A stretch of 59,834 nucleotides of DNA from positions 1-59,834 of the forward strand of contig JAXGWH010000006.1 of assembly GCA_040773385.1 (NCBI GenBank), in the 5' to 3' direction. Origin of the DNA: Aeriscardovia sp040773385. GTDB taxonomy: Bacteria > Actinomycetota > Actinomycetes > Actinomycetales > Bifidobacteriaceae. This document shows positions 16,800 through 26,123 of the stretch, in pieces; the first letter of the stretch is position 1, and every line of letters begins with the position of its first letter. Under the pieces are notes generated by a model. It was not told where the DNA came from. It made no database searches and saw only the letters and a list, made by a program, of their open reading frames with translations. A program made the position numbers and the translations under genes.

Positions 16800-18125
16800 A
16801 TGGCCGACGATCATGACAAGCGGTTCGCCCGCTCGGCGCAGCGGGAGGGGATCGGTCTCGTCCGCGCGGCACTCGCCCGCGTCGGTCTGACCCGCCAGTC
16901 GGACCGGTTCAGGAGGCATGGCGCGCACCAGCCCGACCCGCATGCCCCCCTCGTGCTCGTCGCCTGCTCGGGAGGGCGCGACTCGCTCGCCCTCGCCGCG
17001 CTCACGCACATTGTGGCGGGGGAGCTGGGCCTGCGCGCCGGTGCCGTCCTGCTCGATCATGGCCTGCAGGAAGGCTCGGCACGGGTCACGGCCCGTACGG
17101 CCGCACAGTGCCGCGGTATCGGGCTTGATCCGGTGATCACACGGGTGCTGGAGATCACCGATGCCGACAGGCGCTCCCAGGGCACCGAGGCGGCCGCGCG
17201 GCAGGCGCGCTATGACGCACTCGCGGACGCGGCCCGGTCCGCCGGGGCCCGCGCGGTCCTGCTCGCCCACACGCAGGACGACCAGGCCGAGACACTCCTG
17301 CTCGCCCTCCTCGCCGGCTCCTCGCCCAGGGCGCTTTCCGGCATGCCCGATCGTTTTCTGCATGACGGTGTCTGTTTCCTGCGCCCGATCCTGGGCCTGA
17401 CACGCGCCCAGACGACCGCGGTCTGCCGTGCGGAGGGCCTTGGGTGGTGGGACGACCCGACCAACGGGGAGGGGACCGGTCCTGGTGATCCCCGCTATGA
17501 CGCGCTGCCGCTGCGCTCGCGTGTGCGGCAGGGCGTGATGCCGCTGCTGCGGCGTCTGGGCGGGGCGGCTGTCGACGGTCATCTCGCTTCTCTTGCCGAC
17601 CAGCAGCGCCTCGACCAGGATTTCCTCGGCCGCGAGGCCGACAAAGCGTCCAGGCGGCTCCTGCGCGATGTCCCGTCCTCCGGTCCGCGGGCAGCCTCCG
17701 GTCCGCGGGCAGACGGCTCCGGTCCGCGGGCAGACGGCTCCGGTCCGCGGGCAGGCGGTTGCTCCCGTCTCGCCCTTGATACACAAGGGCTGCGCGCTCT
17801 GCATCCCGCGCTGCGCACGCGCGTGCTCGTCTCGGCCATCGCCCGCCTCCTGGCTCAGGACGCCGGCACGCGGGGTGTCCGGGATCCCGGCAACAGTGCA
17901 TATCCCGCGCGGAATGACGGTGCCCGGACCGGTCAGGACGATGGTAGTCAGGCCCGTGCGGATATTCGCATGGCAGGGATCAACAGGGAGAGTGTCATGG
18001 TCCTCGACCGCTGGGTGACGGGCCGCGTGCCGACCGGGATTCTCACAATCTCCAGCAATCTCTCAGCGTATCGTCAGGGGGCCGTCACAGTTCTGTGCCA
18101 CAATGACTTCCATGCAGATCGCTGA
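16800..18125 (+). CDS. tilS: tRNA(Ile)-lysidine synthase
   Basis: 441 residues. The ATP pyrophosphatase P-loop SGGRDSLALAAL stands at about residues 57-68 and VLLAHTQDDQAETLLLAL (about 150-167) is the second nucleotide-binding block. The enzyme makes lysidine at position 34 of the tRNA-Ile that reads AUA and is essential. The start (ATG 16800) follows dacB by 9 bp. A run of SGPRADG-type repeats (DNA 17679-17754) lies in the linker between the catalytic and C-terminal parts. The 3' end overlaps hpt by 23 bp, the common tilS-hpt arrangement. Confidence 0.92.
   Translation: MADDHDKRFARSAQREGIGLVRAALARVGLTRQSDRFRRHGAHQPDPHAPLVLVACSGGRDSLALAALTHIVAGELGLRAGAVLLDHGLQEGSARVTARTAAQCRGIGLDPVITRVLEITDADRRSQGTEAAARQARYDALADAARSAGARAVLLAHTQDDQAETLLLALLAGSSPRALSGMPDRFLHDGVCFLRPILGLTRAQTTAVCRAEGLGWWDDPTNGEGTGPGDPRYDALPLRSRVRQGVMPLLRRLGGAAVDGHLASLADQQRLDQDFLGREADKASRRLLRDVPSSGPRAASGPRADGSGPRADGSGPRAGGCSRLALDTQGLRALHPALRTRVLVSAIARLLAQDAGTRGVRDPGNSAYPARNDGARTGQDDGSQARADIRMAGINRESVMVLDRWVTGRVPTGILTISSNLSAYRQGAVTVLCHNDFHADR
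17679..17754. repeat. In-frame 18-21 bp tandem repeat, 4 copies, inside tilS
   Basis: TCCGGTCCGCGGGCAG recurs at 17679, 17697, 17718 and 17739 (spacings 18, 21, 21 bp) and encodes SGPRA(A/DG) units. All unit lengths are multiples of three. Confidence 0.9.
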
Positions 18126-18678
18126 CGTTCGGGACGACATCGATAAAGTCCTCATCACCCATGACCAGCTCGAGAAGCGCCTTGATGAGGTCGCGGCCCA
18201 GATCAGCCACGATTTCAAAGGTGATGACAACCTCCTGCTCATCGCCGTCCTCAAGGGCGCCGTCAACACCATCACCGCCATCTCCGAGAAGATGAGCATC
18301 CCCACGCCCATTGATTTCATGAGCATCTCCAGCTACGGGCGGGGCACGGAGACCAGCGGCGTCATCAAGGTGCGCTCCGACCTGACCACGGACGTGCGCG
18401 GCAAGGACGTGCTCATCTGCGAGGACATCATCGACACGGGCGTCACCCTCGACTGGCTGCGCAAGGAGCTCAGGCGCCGCGGGGCCAAGTCCGTCACCAT
18501 CTTCACACTGCTGTCCAAACCGTCCCGCCGCACCGTCGAGGTGCCGGTGGAATACACGGGATTCGAGGTGCCCGACGAGTTCGTCGTCGGTTTCGGCCTC
18601 GATTTCAACGAGAAATATCGCAATCTTGACTGCATCGCGGTGCTCAAGCCATCCGTCTACGAGGAGGATGCCGCATGA
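18103..18678 (+). CDS. hpt: Hypoxanthine phosphoribosyltransferase
   Basis: 191 residues. The PRPP-binding loop LICEDIIDTGVTLDWL is at about residues 104-119, and the flexible-loop segment MSISSYGRG at about 73-81. It converts hypoxanthine or guanine to IMP or GMP. The start lies inside the end of tilS; ATG 18103 and ATG 18112 are both possible, and a weak -10-like CACAAT ends 7 nt before 18112. The end overlaps ftsH by ATGA, the gene order of actinobacteria. Confidence 0.92.
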   Translation: MTSMQIADVRDDIDKVLITHDQLEKRLDEVAAQISHDFKGDDNLLLIAVLKGAVNTITAISEKMSIPTPIDFMSISSYGRGTETSGVIKVRSDLTTDVRGKDVLICEDIIDTGVTLDWLRKELRRRGAKSVTIFTLLSKPSRRTVEVPVEYTGFEVPDEFVVGFGLDFNEKYRNLDCIAVLKPSVYEEDAA

Positions 18679-20750
18679 CCTATCCGCAGGGACGACCGAA
18701 CCCGGGCCGGGGCAACGGGCCCTACGGCGGCCGCAACAACGGGCGCCGCGCCAATTCCGACAAGACGCCGTTCTACAAGCGCGCGTGGTTCTGGATCGTG
18801 CTCGCGCTCGTGGTGCTCTTCCTCGGCTACGGCGCCTCCCAGCTTGGCGGGCCGCGGACCATCAACACGCAGGACGGTCTCGAGCTGCTCGAGCAGAACC
18901 AGTCGGTGCAGGTCACCTCGTCCACCATGACGGAGGGCGACCAGTCCGTGGAGCTCAAGCTCAACGGCAACTACGTCAAGAAGGTCAACGGGCAGACCCA
19001 GAACTACGGCTCGCGCGTCAAGTTCTACTACACGTCCGGCCAGTCGCTGCAGGTGGCCAAGGCCGTCGAGTCTGCCGCGAAGAACCACTCGGACTACACG
19101 TTCAACTCCGTGGTGCCGCAGACGAGCATGATGACGCTGTTCATCACCTCGGTGCTCCCGCTGCTGCTCATCTTCCTCATCTTCTGGTGGTCGATGCGCA
19201 GCCTGCGCGGCCAGGGCGGGGGACTGCTCGGCATGGGCGACAACGGCAACAACGGCCGCGTGCCCGACTCCGAGATCCCCGATACGAAGTTCTCCGACGT
19301 GGCCGGCGAGGACGAGGCCGTCGCCGAGGTGCAGGAGATCAAGGACTTCCTCAAGGACCCGCAGAAGTACCGCAGGCTCGGCGCGCGCATCCCGCGCGGC
19401 GTGCTGCTCTACGGCCAGCCGGGAACCGGCAAGACCCTCCTGGCGCGCGCCATCGCAGGCGAGGCGGGCGTGCCGTTCTACGCCATCGCCGGCTCGGACT
19501 TCGTGGAGATGTTCGTGGGCCTGGGCGCCTCGCGTGTGCGCGACCTGTTCGACGAGGCCAAGAAGCATGCGCCCTCCATCATCTTCATCGATGAGATCGA
19601 TGCCGTGGGCCGCCGGCGCGGAGCCGGCATGTCCGGCGGGCACGACGAGCGCGAGCAGACGCTCAACCAGCTGCTCGTCGAGATGGACGGCTTCAACAAC
19701 GAGACGGGCGTGATCGTCATCGCCGCCACCAACAGGCCCGACGTGCTCGACCCGGCCCTGCTGCGCGCCGGGCGCTTCGACCGCCAGGTGGGCGTGTCCG
19801 CGCCGGATCTGGAGGGCCGCGAGGCCATCCTCAAGGTGCACGCCAAGGGCAAGCCGTTCGTGCCCGACGTCGACCTGCACACCGTGGCCGTGCGCACGCC
19901 GGGCTTCACCGGCGCCGACCTGGCCAACGTGCTCAACGAGGCCGCCCTGCTCACTGCCCGCTCCAACGCGCAGCTCATCGACAACCGCGCCCTGGACGAG
20001 GCCATCGACCGCGTGCTCGAGGGCCCGCGCCGCCAGACGCGCGGCATGGCCCTCACCGAGCTGCGCAACACCGCCTACCACGAGGGCGGCCACGCGCTCG
20101 TGGCCGCCGCGCTGCACCACACCGACCCGGTGACGAAGGTCACCATCCTGCCACGCGGGCGAGCCCTGGGCTACACGGCCGTCATGCCGACGCGCGACCG
20201 CTACTCGGAGACGCGCGACCAGCTGCTCGACCAGATGGCCTACGCGATGGGCGGGCGCACCGCCGAGGAGATCGTCTTCCACGACCCGTCCACCGGCGCG
20301 TCGAACGACATCGAGAAGGCCACGCAGATCGCCCGCAAGATGGTGCTCGAGTACGGCTTCTCCTCCAAGCTGGGAGCCGTGAAATGGGCCAGCGCCGACA
20401 GTGACAACGATTCGGTGGACGACATCGCCCCGCACCCCTATTCCGATGAGACGCAGAACCTCATCGACGAGGAGGTGCGCAAGCTCATCGAGACGGCGCA
20501 TCAGGAGGCGTATGACATCCTGATGGACAACCGTGACGTGCTCGACGAGCTCGTCACCCGCCTGCTCGAGAAGGAGACGCTCGGCGAGAAGGAGCTGGGC
20601 GAGATCTTCTCGAAGCTGAAGAAGGCGCCTGAGCGCGCCGAGTGGCTCTCCGACCCGCAGCGGCCGCTGCCCGACAGGGTGCCGGTGCCGATCCCGGAGT
20701 CGCTCAAGAACTCCGTGCTCGGCCATCAGGCGCACGTCGAGGGCCGGTGA
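18675..20750 (+). CDS. ftsH: ATP-dependent zinc metalloprotease FtsH
   Basis: 691 residues. A Gly/Asn-rich N-terminus precedes membrane helix 1 (about 38-56), an extracytoplasmic domain, helix 2 (about 153-172) and the AAA+ module: Walker A GQPGTGKT (about 249-256), Walker B IIFIDEID (about 307-314) and SRH arginines in RPDVLDPALLRAGRFDRQ. The zinc site is HEGGH (about 472-476). FtsH degrades membrane and regulatory proteins. Here it sits between hpt and folE as in other actinobacteria. A GC-rich hairpin (20807-20842) follows. Confidence 0.96.
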   Translation: MTYPQGRPNPGRGNGPYGGRNNGRRANSDKTPFYKRAWFWIVLALVVLFLGYGASQLGGPRTINTQDGLELLEQNQSVQVTSSTMTEGDQSVELKLNGNYVKKVNGQTQNYGSRVKFYYTSGQSLQVAKAVESAAKNHSDYTFNSVVPQTSMMTLFITSVLPLLLIFLIFWWSMRSLRGQGGGLLGMGDNGNNGRVPDSEIPDTKFSDVAGEDEAVAEVQEIKDFLKDPQKYRRLGARIPRGVLLYGQPGTGKTLLARAIAGEAGVPFYAIAGSDFVEMFVGLGASRVRDLFDEAKKHAPSIIFIDEIDAVGRRRGAGMSGGHDEREQTLNQLLVEMDGFNNETGVIVIAATNRPDVLDPALLRAGRFDRQVGVSAPDLEGREAILKVHAKGKPFVPDVDLHTVAVRTPGFTGADLANVLNEAALLTARSNAQLIDNRALDEAIDRVLEGPRRQTRGMALTELRNTAYHEGGHALVAAALHHTDPVTKVTILPRGRALGYTAVMPTRDRYSETRDQLLDQMAYAMGGRTAEEIVFHDPSTGASNDIEKATQIARKMVLEYGFSSKLGAVKWASADSDNDSVDDIAPHPYSDETQNLIDEEVRKLIETAHQEAYDILMDNRDVLDELVTRLLEKETLGEKELGEIFSKLKKAPERAEWLSDPQRPLPDRVPVPIPESLKNSVLGHQAHVEGR

Positions 20751-20806
20751 GCGGCCCGCCGGACGGGGGTATAGCAGTGCCGGCCGGCGATGATGAGAAC
20801 AACGAC

Positions 20807-20842
20807 ACAGCCCGGTGGGTCCGACGATCCTCACCGGGCTGT
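20807..20842 (+). terminator. Terminator after ftsH
   Basis: An 11-bp perfect stem, ACAGCCCGGTG (20807-20817) with CACCGGGCTGT (20832-20842), followed by TTCGT. It separates ftsH from the folate genes. Confidence 0.7.
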
Positions 20843-20939
20843 TTCGTACCGTCACGATGGGGCCGGGACAGCCCGTCAGACCGGGCGCACGGGACAGGCG
20901 GACGGGGACGGGGCTGCCAGGACGAAAGGGGAGATGCTG

Positions 20940-21647
20940 ATGCAGGAACAGGACGAACACGACGGGCGGGCGCAGGCGGGAGCCCCGGGCCCGCGCCGCA
21001 TGGTGAGCGTGCGCGTGCCCGCGCCGGAGTGCTTCGAACCGGCCCATGAGGACGGGCTCGAGCACGGCGTGGACCCCGCCACAGGCATCGACATGGACGC
21101 CGCCCGGCAGGCCGCCTGGCTCTACCTCACCGCCATCGGCGAGGACCCGGACAGGGAGGGCATCCGACAGAGCCCCGACCGCATCGCCCGCGCCTCGCGC
21201 GAGATCTTCGCCGGGATGAGCCAGGACCCGGCCACGATCCTCGAGAAGCGCTTCCCGGTGCAGAGCGAGGAGATGGTGCTCGTGCGCGACATCGACTTCT
21301 TCTCGGTGTGCGAGCACCACCTCCTGCCGTTCTTCGGCGTGGCCCACGTCGGCTATTTCCCCGGGGAATCCGGGGTCGTCGGCCTGTCGAAGCTCGCCCG
21401 GCTCGTGGAGGTGTACGCCCGCCGCCCCCAGGTGCAGGAGCGCATGACCCAGCAGATCGCCGACGCGCTCATGAAGGACGCCGGAGCGCGCGGGGCCATC
21501 GTCGTCACAGAGGCCGAGCACCTGTGCATGGCCATGCGCGGGGTCAGGAAAGAGAACGCGCGCACCATCACCAGCTCGATCCGCGGGATGATGCGCAACC
21601 CCACCACGCGCGCCGAGGCGATGCGGCTCATCCTCACCAAGGCGTGA
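20940..21647 (+). CDS. folE: GTP cyclohydrolase I
   Basis: 235 residues from ATG 20940. Family blocks: DPDREGIRQSPDRIARA (about 69-85), the zinc site and catalytic region FFSVCEHHLLPFFG (about 120-133), SKLARLVEVYARRPQVQERM (about 150-169) and the C-terminal MAMRGVRKENARTITS (about 197-212). It makes dihydroneopterin triphosphate, the first step of folate synthesis. AAAGGGGAG (20925-20933) is best placed for ATG 20940; ATG 20934 is possible, and the frame upstream of both is not protein-like. Confidence 0.94.
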   Translation: MQEQDEHDGRAQAGAPGPRRMVSVRVPAPECFEPAHEDGLEHGVDPATGIDMDAARQAAWLYLTAIGEDPDREGIRQSPDRIARASREIFAGMSQDPATILEKRFPVQSEEMVLVRDIDFFSVCEHHLLPFFGVAHVGYFPGESGVVGLSKLARLVEVYARRPQVQERMTQQIADALMKDAGARGAIVVTEAEHLCMAMRGVRKENARTITSSIRGMMRNPTTRAEAMRLILTKA

Positions 21648-21756
21648 GGGCCGCCGCCCGGGCAGACCCGACAGGCCACGGGCGCGGGCATGGGGCCGGG
21701 AACAGGCTGCCACAGGCGGATACAGGGAAACTGACAGGGACGGACAAGGAGAGACG

Positions 21757-22656
21757 ATGAGGCCTTCCGAGGATCTTCTGCGACTGCGTGACAGCGGCCG
21801 CACGCTCGTGATGGGCGTGCTCAACGTCACCGCCGACTCGTTCTCCGACGGCGGGCGCTATCTCGACCCCGCCGACGCCAAAGACCACGGCATCGCCCTC
21901 ATCGAGGCGGGCGCCGACATCGTGGACATCGGCGCAGAGTCCACCCGCCCCGGCGCCGTACGCGTCCCCGCGGAACTGGAACAGCAGCGCATCACTCGCG
22001 CGCTCGCCGACCTGGCACCGACCGCCCGCGCACACGGCGTGACGCTCAGCGTCGACACGATGCGCGCCTCCACAGCGCAGGCCGCGCTCGACGCCGGCGC
22101 GGGCATCATCACCGACGTCTCAGGAGGCCTGTCCGATCCCGCGATGATGCCGCTCATCGCCGCAAGCGACCGCCTCTACGTGATCCAGCACTGGCGCGGC
22201 TGGATGAGCGGCAACGGCACGGACGGCACGGCCAGATCACACGTGTACGAGCACGGCGTGGACCGCGACGTGCTCACCGAGCTCGTCGCCCGCGTCGCCG
22301 CCGCCCGCACGGCCGGGATCGACGACCGGCAGATCATCCTCGACCCGGGCCTGGGCTTCAGCAAACCCGGCCCGAAACCCAACCTCACGCTCCTCGCGCA
22401 CCTCGACCGGCTCACCCGCCTCGGGTTCCCCGTCCTGGTGTGCGCCTCACGCAAACGCTTCCTGACCACCCTGCTCACACAGGAGGGCGCGGACACGCCC
22501 GACCAGACCCGACTCGACGAGGCGACCGCCGTCATCTCCGCCCTCGCCGCCCAGAAAGGCGCCTGGGCCGTGCGCGTGCACGAGCCCGCCCGCAGCCGCG
22601 ACGCCATCACCATCGCCGCCGCCATGGGCGCCCGGCCGGCGGTAGGACGACAATAA
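21757..22656 (+). CDS. folP: Dihydropteroate synthase
   Basis: 299 residues. It shows both DHPS signatures: MGVLNVTADSFSDGGRYLD (about 18-36) and ADIVDIGAESTRPGA (about 50-64), plus DPGLGFSKPG (about 197-206). It condenses p-aminobenzoate with dihydropterin pyrophosphate. AAGGAGAG precedes ATG 21757. It is followed after 44 bp by the folB-folK fusion. Confidence 0.95.
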   Translation: MRPSEDLLRLRDSGRTLVMGVLNVTADSFSDGGRYLDPADAKDHGIALIEAGADIVDIGAESTRPGAVRVPAELEQQRITRALADLAPTARAHGVTLSVDTMRASTAQAALDAGAGIITDVSGGLSDPAMMPLIAASDRLYVIQHWRGWMSGNGTDGTARSHVYEHGVDRDVLTELVARVAAARTAGIDDRQIILDPGLGFSKPGPKPNLTLLAHLDRLTRLGFPVLVCASRKRFLTTLLTQEGADTPDQTRLDEATAVISALAAQKGAWAVRVHEPARSRDAITIAAAMGARPAVGRQ

Positions 22657-22700
22657 GACCGGCACACCACCCCGCCGGGCGGCACAGACGAGAGGAACAC

Positions 22701-23903
22701 ATGGATTCGATCACCATCACCGGCATCACGGCCCAGGGCACGCACGGCGTGCTCGACTTCGAGAAGAAACGCCCGCAGACGTTCGTCGTGGACGTGCGGC
22801 TCTTCCTTGATCTCTCCGCCGCCGGCCGCGACGACGACCTGGCCGAGACCGTGGACTACGGCCAGATCGCCCGGCGCATCGCCTCGGTGATCGAAGGCCC
22901 CCACTGCGACCTCATCGAGGCGCTCGCCGACCGCATCGCCGCCGCCGTGCTGCGCTCCGACCCGGTGAGGCAGGTCACCGTCACCGTGCACAAGCCGCAC
23001 GCGCCCGTCACCGTGCCGTTCTCCGACGTGGCCGTCCGGATCACACGCTCACGGGTGCCCGCCGATCCCGCCGACCGGGACGATCCGGCCGGTTCCGATG
23101 ATTTCCCCGCAGAAGACGCTTCACAGATTGCCGGTCGTCCCGACGGTCCTGATCAGGCCGGCGGGGCCTCGACAGGCTCGCCGGCACAGGGCATCGCGGG
23201 TGTCTCCGGCACGGCCGCGGCGCGTGCGGCCGGCGCGCAGGCGGGGCGGGCGCCGCGCAAGATCCATCGCGCCGTGCTCTCCCTGGGCGGCAATCTCGGC
23301 GACGTGGCCGAGACCATGCGACAGGCCATCGTCTCCCTCGACGGCATCGCCGGAAACCAGATCATGGGCATCTCCCCGCTCTACCGCACCACACCGTGGG
23401 GGATGGGGCCGGGCACGCCGGACTTCCTCAACTGCGTGGTGGAGCTCGAGACGCTCCTCGACGCCCACCGCCTGCTCGGCACGATCCACCTCATCGAGGC
23501 GGCGCACGGCCGCACGCGCAAGGTGCACTGGGGCAGCCGCCCGCTCGACATCGACATCATCGACTTCGACGGCGCGGTGAGCGCCGACCCCCAGCTCACG
23601 CTGCCGCACCCGCGGGCCTGGCAGCGGGCGTTCGTGCTCGCCCCGCTGGCCGACCTCGAGCCGGACTTCGTCCTGCCCGGCCCCCACGGGGGCAGGGTTG
23701 CCGACCTGCTCGCCGCCTGCCCCGACAGGGACGGGGTGGTGCGCGCGGGGGAGGATTGGATCCTCGCCGCGGGCACCCGCCCCTCCGCCCCGTCGGCGGA
23801 CGGCCCGTACCATGGGGGAGGGGACGGCGCCCGCCGCGGCACGGCCCGACGGGCGCACGGATCCGGCACGGCTGACCAGACAGGCACGAAGGACGGGGAC
23901 TGA
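22701..23903 (+). CDS. folK: Bifunctional dihydroneopterin aldolase / HPPK (FolB-FolK fusion)
   Basis: 400 residues. The N-terminal 120 residues are dihydroneopterin aldolase (ITGITAQGTHGVLDFEKKRP at the start, VDYGQIARRI about 51-60). A Pro/Ala/Gly/Asp-rich linker follows (about 120-190). Residues 191-370 are 6-hydroxymethyl-dihydropterin pyrophosphokinase (SLGGNLGD, then WGSRPLDIDIIDFDG). The two domains catalyse consecutive folate steps, so fusion makes metabolic sense; it occurs in other bifidobacteria and related lineages. The C-terminal 40 residues are another low-complexity tail. Confidence 0.93.
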   Translation: MDSITITGITAQGTHGVLDFEKKRPQTFVVDVRLFLDLSAAGRDDDLAETVDYGQIARRIASVIEGPHCDLIEALADRIAAAVLRSDPVRQVTVTVHKPHAPVTVPFSDVAVRITRSRVPADPADRDDPAGSDDFPAEDASQIAGRPDGPDQAGGASTGSPAQGIAGVSGTAAARAAGAQAGRAPRKIHRAVLSLGGNLGDVAETMRQAIVSLDGIAGNQIMGISPLYRTTPWGMGPGTPDFLNCVVELETLLDAHRLLGTIHLIEAAHGRTRKVHWGSRPLDIDIIDFDGAVSADPQLTLPHPRAWQRAFVLAPLADLEPDFVLPGPHGGRVADLLAACPDRDGVVRAGEDWILAAGTRPSAPSADGPYHGGGDGARRGTARRAHGSGTADQTGTKDGD

Positions 23904-23904
23904 C

Positions 23905-24378
23905 ATGACCGCTCGACGCACACCATGGACCACGCTGCTCATCGCCTTCATCATCGGCCTGCTCGCCGGGGGCCTGCTGGCCGCGACCACCAACAACACG
24001 GATGTGAACCTTCTGGGCACCACCGTCGTGGTGCCGATCATCCTCGTGGTGCTCGCGGCGGTGGTGCTGGTCCTGGCCTGGCAGGTGCACCGCTACGCCA
24101 AGGGCAAGAACAAGAAGTATGACATCCGCCGAGCCGCTCCCACACTCGTGGCCGCCAAGGCGCTGGAGATCGTGGGGGCGATCCTGGCGGGCTGGTATCT
24201 GGGCCAGCTCGGGGTGGTGGCGCTCCACACGGCCTCCGACTGGGCGCGCCAGGTGCTCGTGCAGTGCGCCGTGGCCGCCACGGCCTCCGTGGTCGATCTC
24301 GTGGCCGGGCTCGTGTCCGAGTGGTGGTGCACGCTGCCGCCCGACGAGGGGCCGGACAACCCGCACCGCAAGCAGTAG
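23905..24378 (+). CDS. DUF3180 family membrane protein
   Basis: 157 residues with four hydrophobic segments (about 9-28, 38-60, 80-102, 112-132). A small membrane protein directly after folK, here starting one base after its stop codon, is the typical position of DUF3180 in actinobacteria. Function unknown. Confidence 0.8.
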   Translation: MTARRTPWTTLLIAFIIGLLAGGLLAATTNNTDVNLLGTTVVVPIILVVLAAVVLVLAWQVHRYAKGKNKKYDIRRAAPTLVAAKALEIVGAILAGWYLGQLGVVALHTASDWARQVLVQCAVAATASVVDLVAGLVSEWWCTLPPDEGPDNPHRKQ

Positions 24379-24386
24379 GCGCGGAA

Positions 24387-24418
24387 GCGCCCCGTCCCCG
24401 CCGCCTCCGCCGGGGCGT
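24387..24418 (+). terminator. GC-rich hairpin ending the folate operon
   Basis: GCGCCCCG (24387-24394) pairs with CGGGGCGT (24411-24418) with one G-T pair. It starts 9 bp after the DUF3180 stop codon and has no T-tract. Confidence 0.4.
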
Positions 24419-24672
24419 CGAGCAAGACGGCCTCCGACACGCCCGATGCCCGCCGGGGCCTTTCCTCGGCGCGGGAGGATGAACGCTGAGCCGCCTGCCG
24501 GCGGCATGCCTGCGGTGACACGACGGCCCGGATCATGTCGCCTGCGGGCAGGATGCGCGAGGGCGGGGCGCCCGTCAGGGAGACTGGATGACGGCTGGAA
24601 CTCATCTGCGAGTCTGGTATGGAACGCCGCGCCGGGACCATCCCGCCCCGCAAACATGCAACAATGGGATGT

Positions 24673-25686
24673 ATGAAGAACTATCGTCTCACCATCTCGC
24701 GTGACGGTTCCACCGTCGCGCTCATCACCCGTGACGCCGGCAAGGACGCCGGCAGACAGCCCGGCACGGCCGGCGCGGACAAGTCCGGGGCCGCCGCCGG
24801 CGAGCAGATCAGCCTCTACGGGCCCGACCGGCTCTACCCGCTGGGCGCGGCACGCTACCACAAGGATCTGCCCAACCTGTTCGTCGATGTGCTCGACACG
24901 CTCGACGGCCACGGCCCGCGGGCCACCTCCACCGGCAAGGAGAAGGCGGCGCTCTCGTACCCGGCCGTCACCGTGCGCACGCTCGTGCGGCGCACCACCC
25001 GCGCTGTGGCCGACGGGTCGGGCAAGGTGGACGCCCGCTTCGACGACGCCCGCACACTCTGGCAAAAGATGCAGCAGCACGCCGTCTCCGCCGTGGTGCG
25101 CCCGACCGACGGACCCATCCTCGACGTGCGCAAGAACCGCAACTGGCGCAAGAACCAGCCGATGGCGCAGGTGCGCGCCGACCCGCAGGCATGGTACGTC
25201 ACGCTCGCCTTCTCCCGCTCCAACAAGGCCAAGGACGCCCTGCATGCCTACCGGGGGCTGACCGCCGTGCTCGACACGCTCGCATCCGAGGGCGCCGACA
25301 ACCCCGCCGCGCCCGCCGACGCGGGCGAGCAGGCGCAGCAGATGCGCAAGGACGTGCTCGGCAACCTCGACTACCCCACCTACCGGCAGGTGGCGGCGCT
25401 TCTGGGCGACTCGAACATGCTCGTGTTCCACAACGACCGGGACCTTGCCGACTGGATCCGCCACGAGGCGGGCCACAAGGAGGGCTGCGTGGAGTCCGGC
25501 ACGCCGATCGTGGTGCACCGCCGCTCCTCGCGCGGCGCGCAGATTGTGCCCGGCGACACCCACACCGGCTCCAACGCGGACCTCGACGGGCTCGGCCCCG
25601 ACAACCGCTGCCCTGTCTCCGCGCTGGCAAACCGGCTCGCGCCCAAGGCCGCCCGGAAGAAGGACGGGGCATCCCGCCGCCGCTGA
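24673..25686 (+). CDS. Conserved-looking protein of unknown function
   Basis: 337 residues, soluble, no signal peptide, strongly basic C-terminus (KAARKKDGASRRR). The N-terminal part (MKNYRLTISRDGSTVALITR) looks like a small beta sheet and is followed by an Ala/Gly/Asp linker. The middle has YHKDLPNLFVDVLDTLDG and the C-terminal part HNDRDLADWIRHEAGHKEG. HEAGH resembles a metalloprotease HExxH core, but its first half lies within an Arg-His-Glu turn after a Trp-Ile helix and I see no third ligand. Codon use matches the neighbours. The start ATG 24673 has no clear ribosome-binding site; AACAAT 7 nt upstream could be a leaderless -10. Confidence 0.7.
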   Translation: MKNYRLTISRDGSTVALITRDAGKDAGRQPGTAGADKSGAAAGEQISLYGPDRLYPLGAARYHKDLPNLFVDVLDTLDGHGPRATSTGKEKAALSYPAVTVRTLVRRTTRAVADGSGKVDARFDDARTLWQKMQQHAVSAVVRPTDGPILDVRKNRNWRKNQPMAQVRADPQAWYVTLAFSRSNKAKDALHAYRGLTAVLDTLASEGADNPAAPADAGEQAQQMRKDVLGNLDYPTYRQVAALLGDSNMLVFHNDRDLADWIRHEAGHKEGCVESGTPIVVHRRSSRGAQIVPGDTHTGSNADLDGLGPDNRCPVSALANRLAPKAARKKDGASRRR

Positions 25687-25824
25687 GACCCGGCGCGGGT
25701 CCTGCCGTCCTCGCAGAAGGCGTCGTCTGCCGGTCCCGCCATGGTCCGGGCAGGCATCACCATCCGGTTCGGACGGCGGGCGAAACCTACGGCCGTGCCA
25801 CGAACATGCCTTGTCGACAGTGAT

Positions 25825-25845
25825 ATAAGTAAAGCCTCGAACTAA
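25825..25845. promoter_or_regulatory. Operator-like site 1 upstream of the sugar ABC transporter
   Basis: The 21-bp segment ending in GAACTAA (25839-25845) matches site 2 at 26124-26144 at 14 of 21 positions. The TTAGT/AACTAA half-site style is like operators of ROK-family (XylR/NagC-type) repressors. It overlaps a -10-like TGATATAAG. Confidence 0.4.
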
Positions 25846-25854
25846 TAGGTTTTT

Positions 25855-25887
25855 CGATGGCCGGCCGCCTCCGGCGGCCGGCCATCG
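25855..25887. terminator. Perfect 15-bp hairpin with TCC loop
   Basis: CGATGGCCGGCCGCC (25855-25869), TCC, then GGCGGCCGGCCATCG (25873-25887). It is extremely stable and has no T-tract after it. It sits in the 580-bp gap between the unknown gene and the transporter; apart from this hairpin and the two operator-like sites I see nothing coding there. Confidence 0.6.
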
Positions 25888-26123
25888 TTGCGCCCGGCGT
25901 CGCCGATGACCGCGCAGGCCGCGCCGTCACGCCGCTTCCGCCGTCGTGCCGCGCAGTGCCGCCCGTTCGAGTACTGGAATCGGCCACCCGGCGTGATCGG
26001 ACGTATATTACCCTTCTTTTGTGCAGCGGTGGAGGGGCGGGACAGTCTGCTTCTCCGGACAACGGCGATTCCTCTGATTTCTTGCGGAAACCCACGGCGA
26101 GTCGAGCGGAAACAAAAAATTAA

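Noticed and set aside
18657..21830. 1057-codon open frame antisense to ftsH and folE
   Set aside because: It lies opposite strongly conserved genes; its composition (His, Glu, Gly, Val, Arg) is typical of antisense frames in high-GC DNA and shows no domain.
25513..25530. Zinc protease assignment for the protein at 24673-25686
   Set aside because: HEAGH alone, without a third ligand or family context, is not enough to call a protease.
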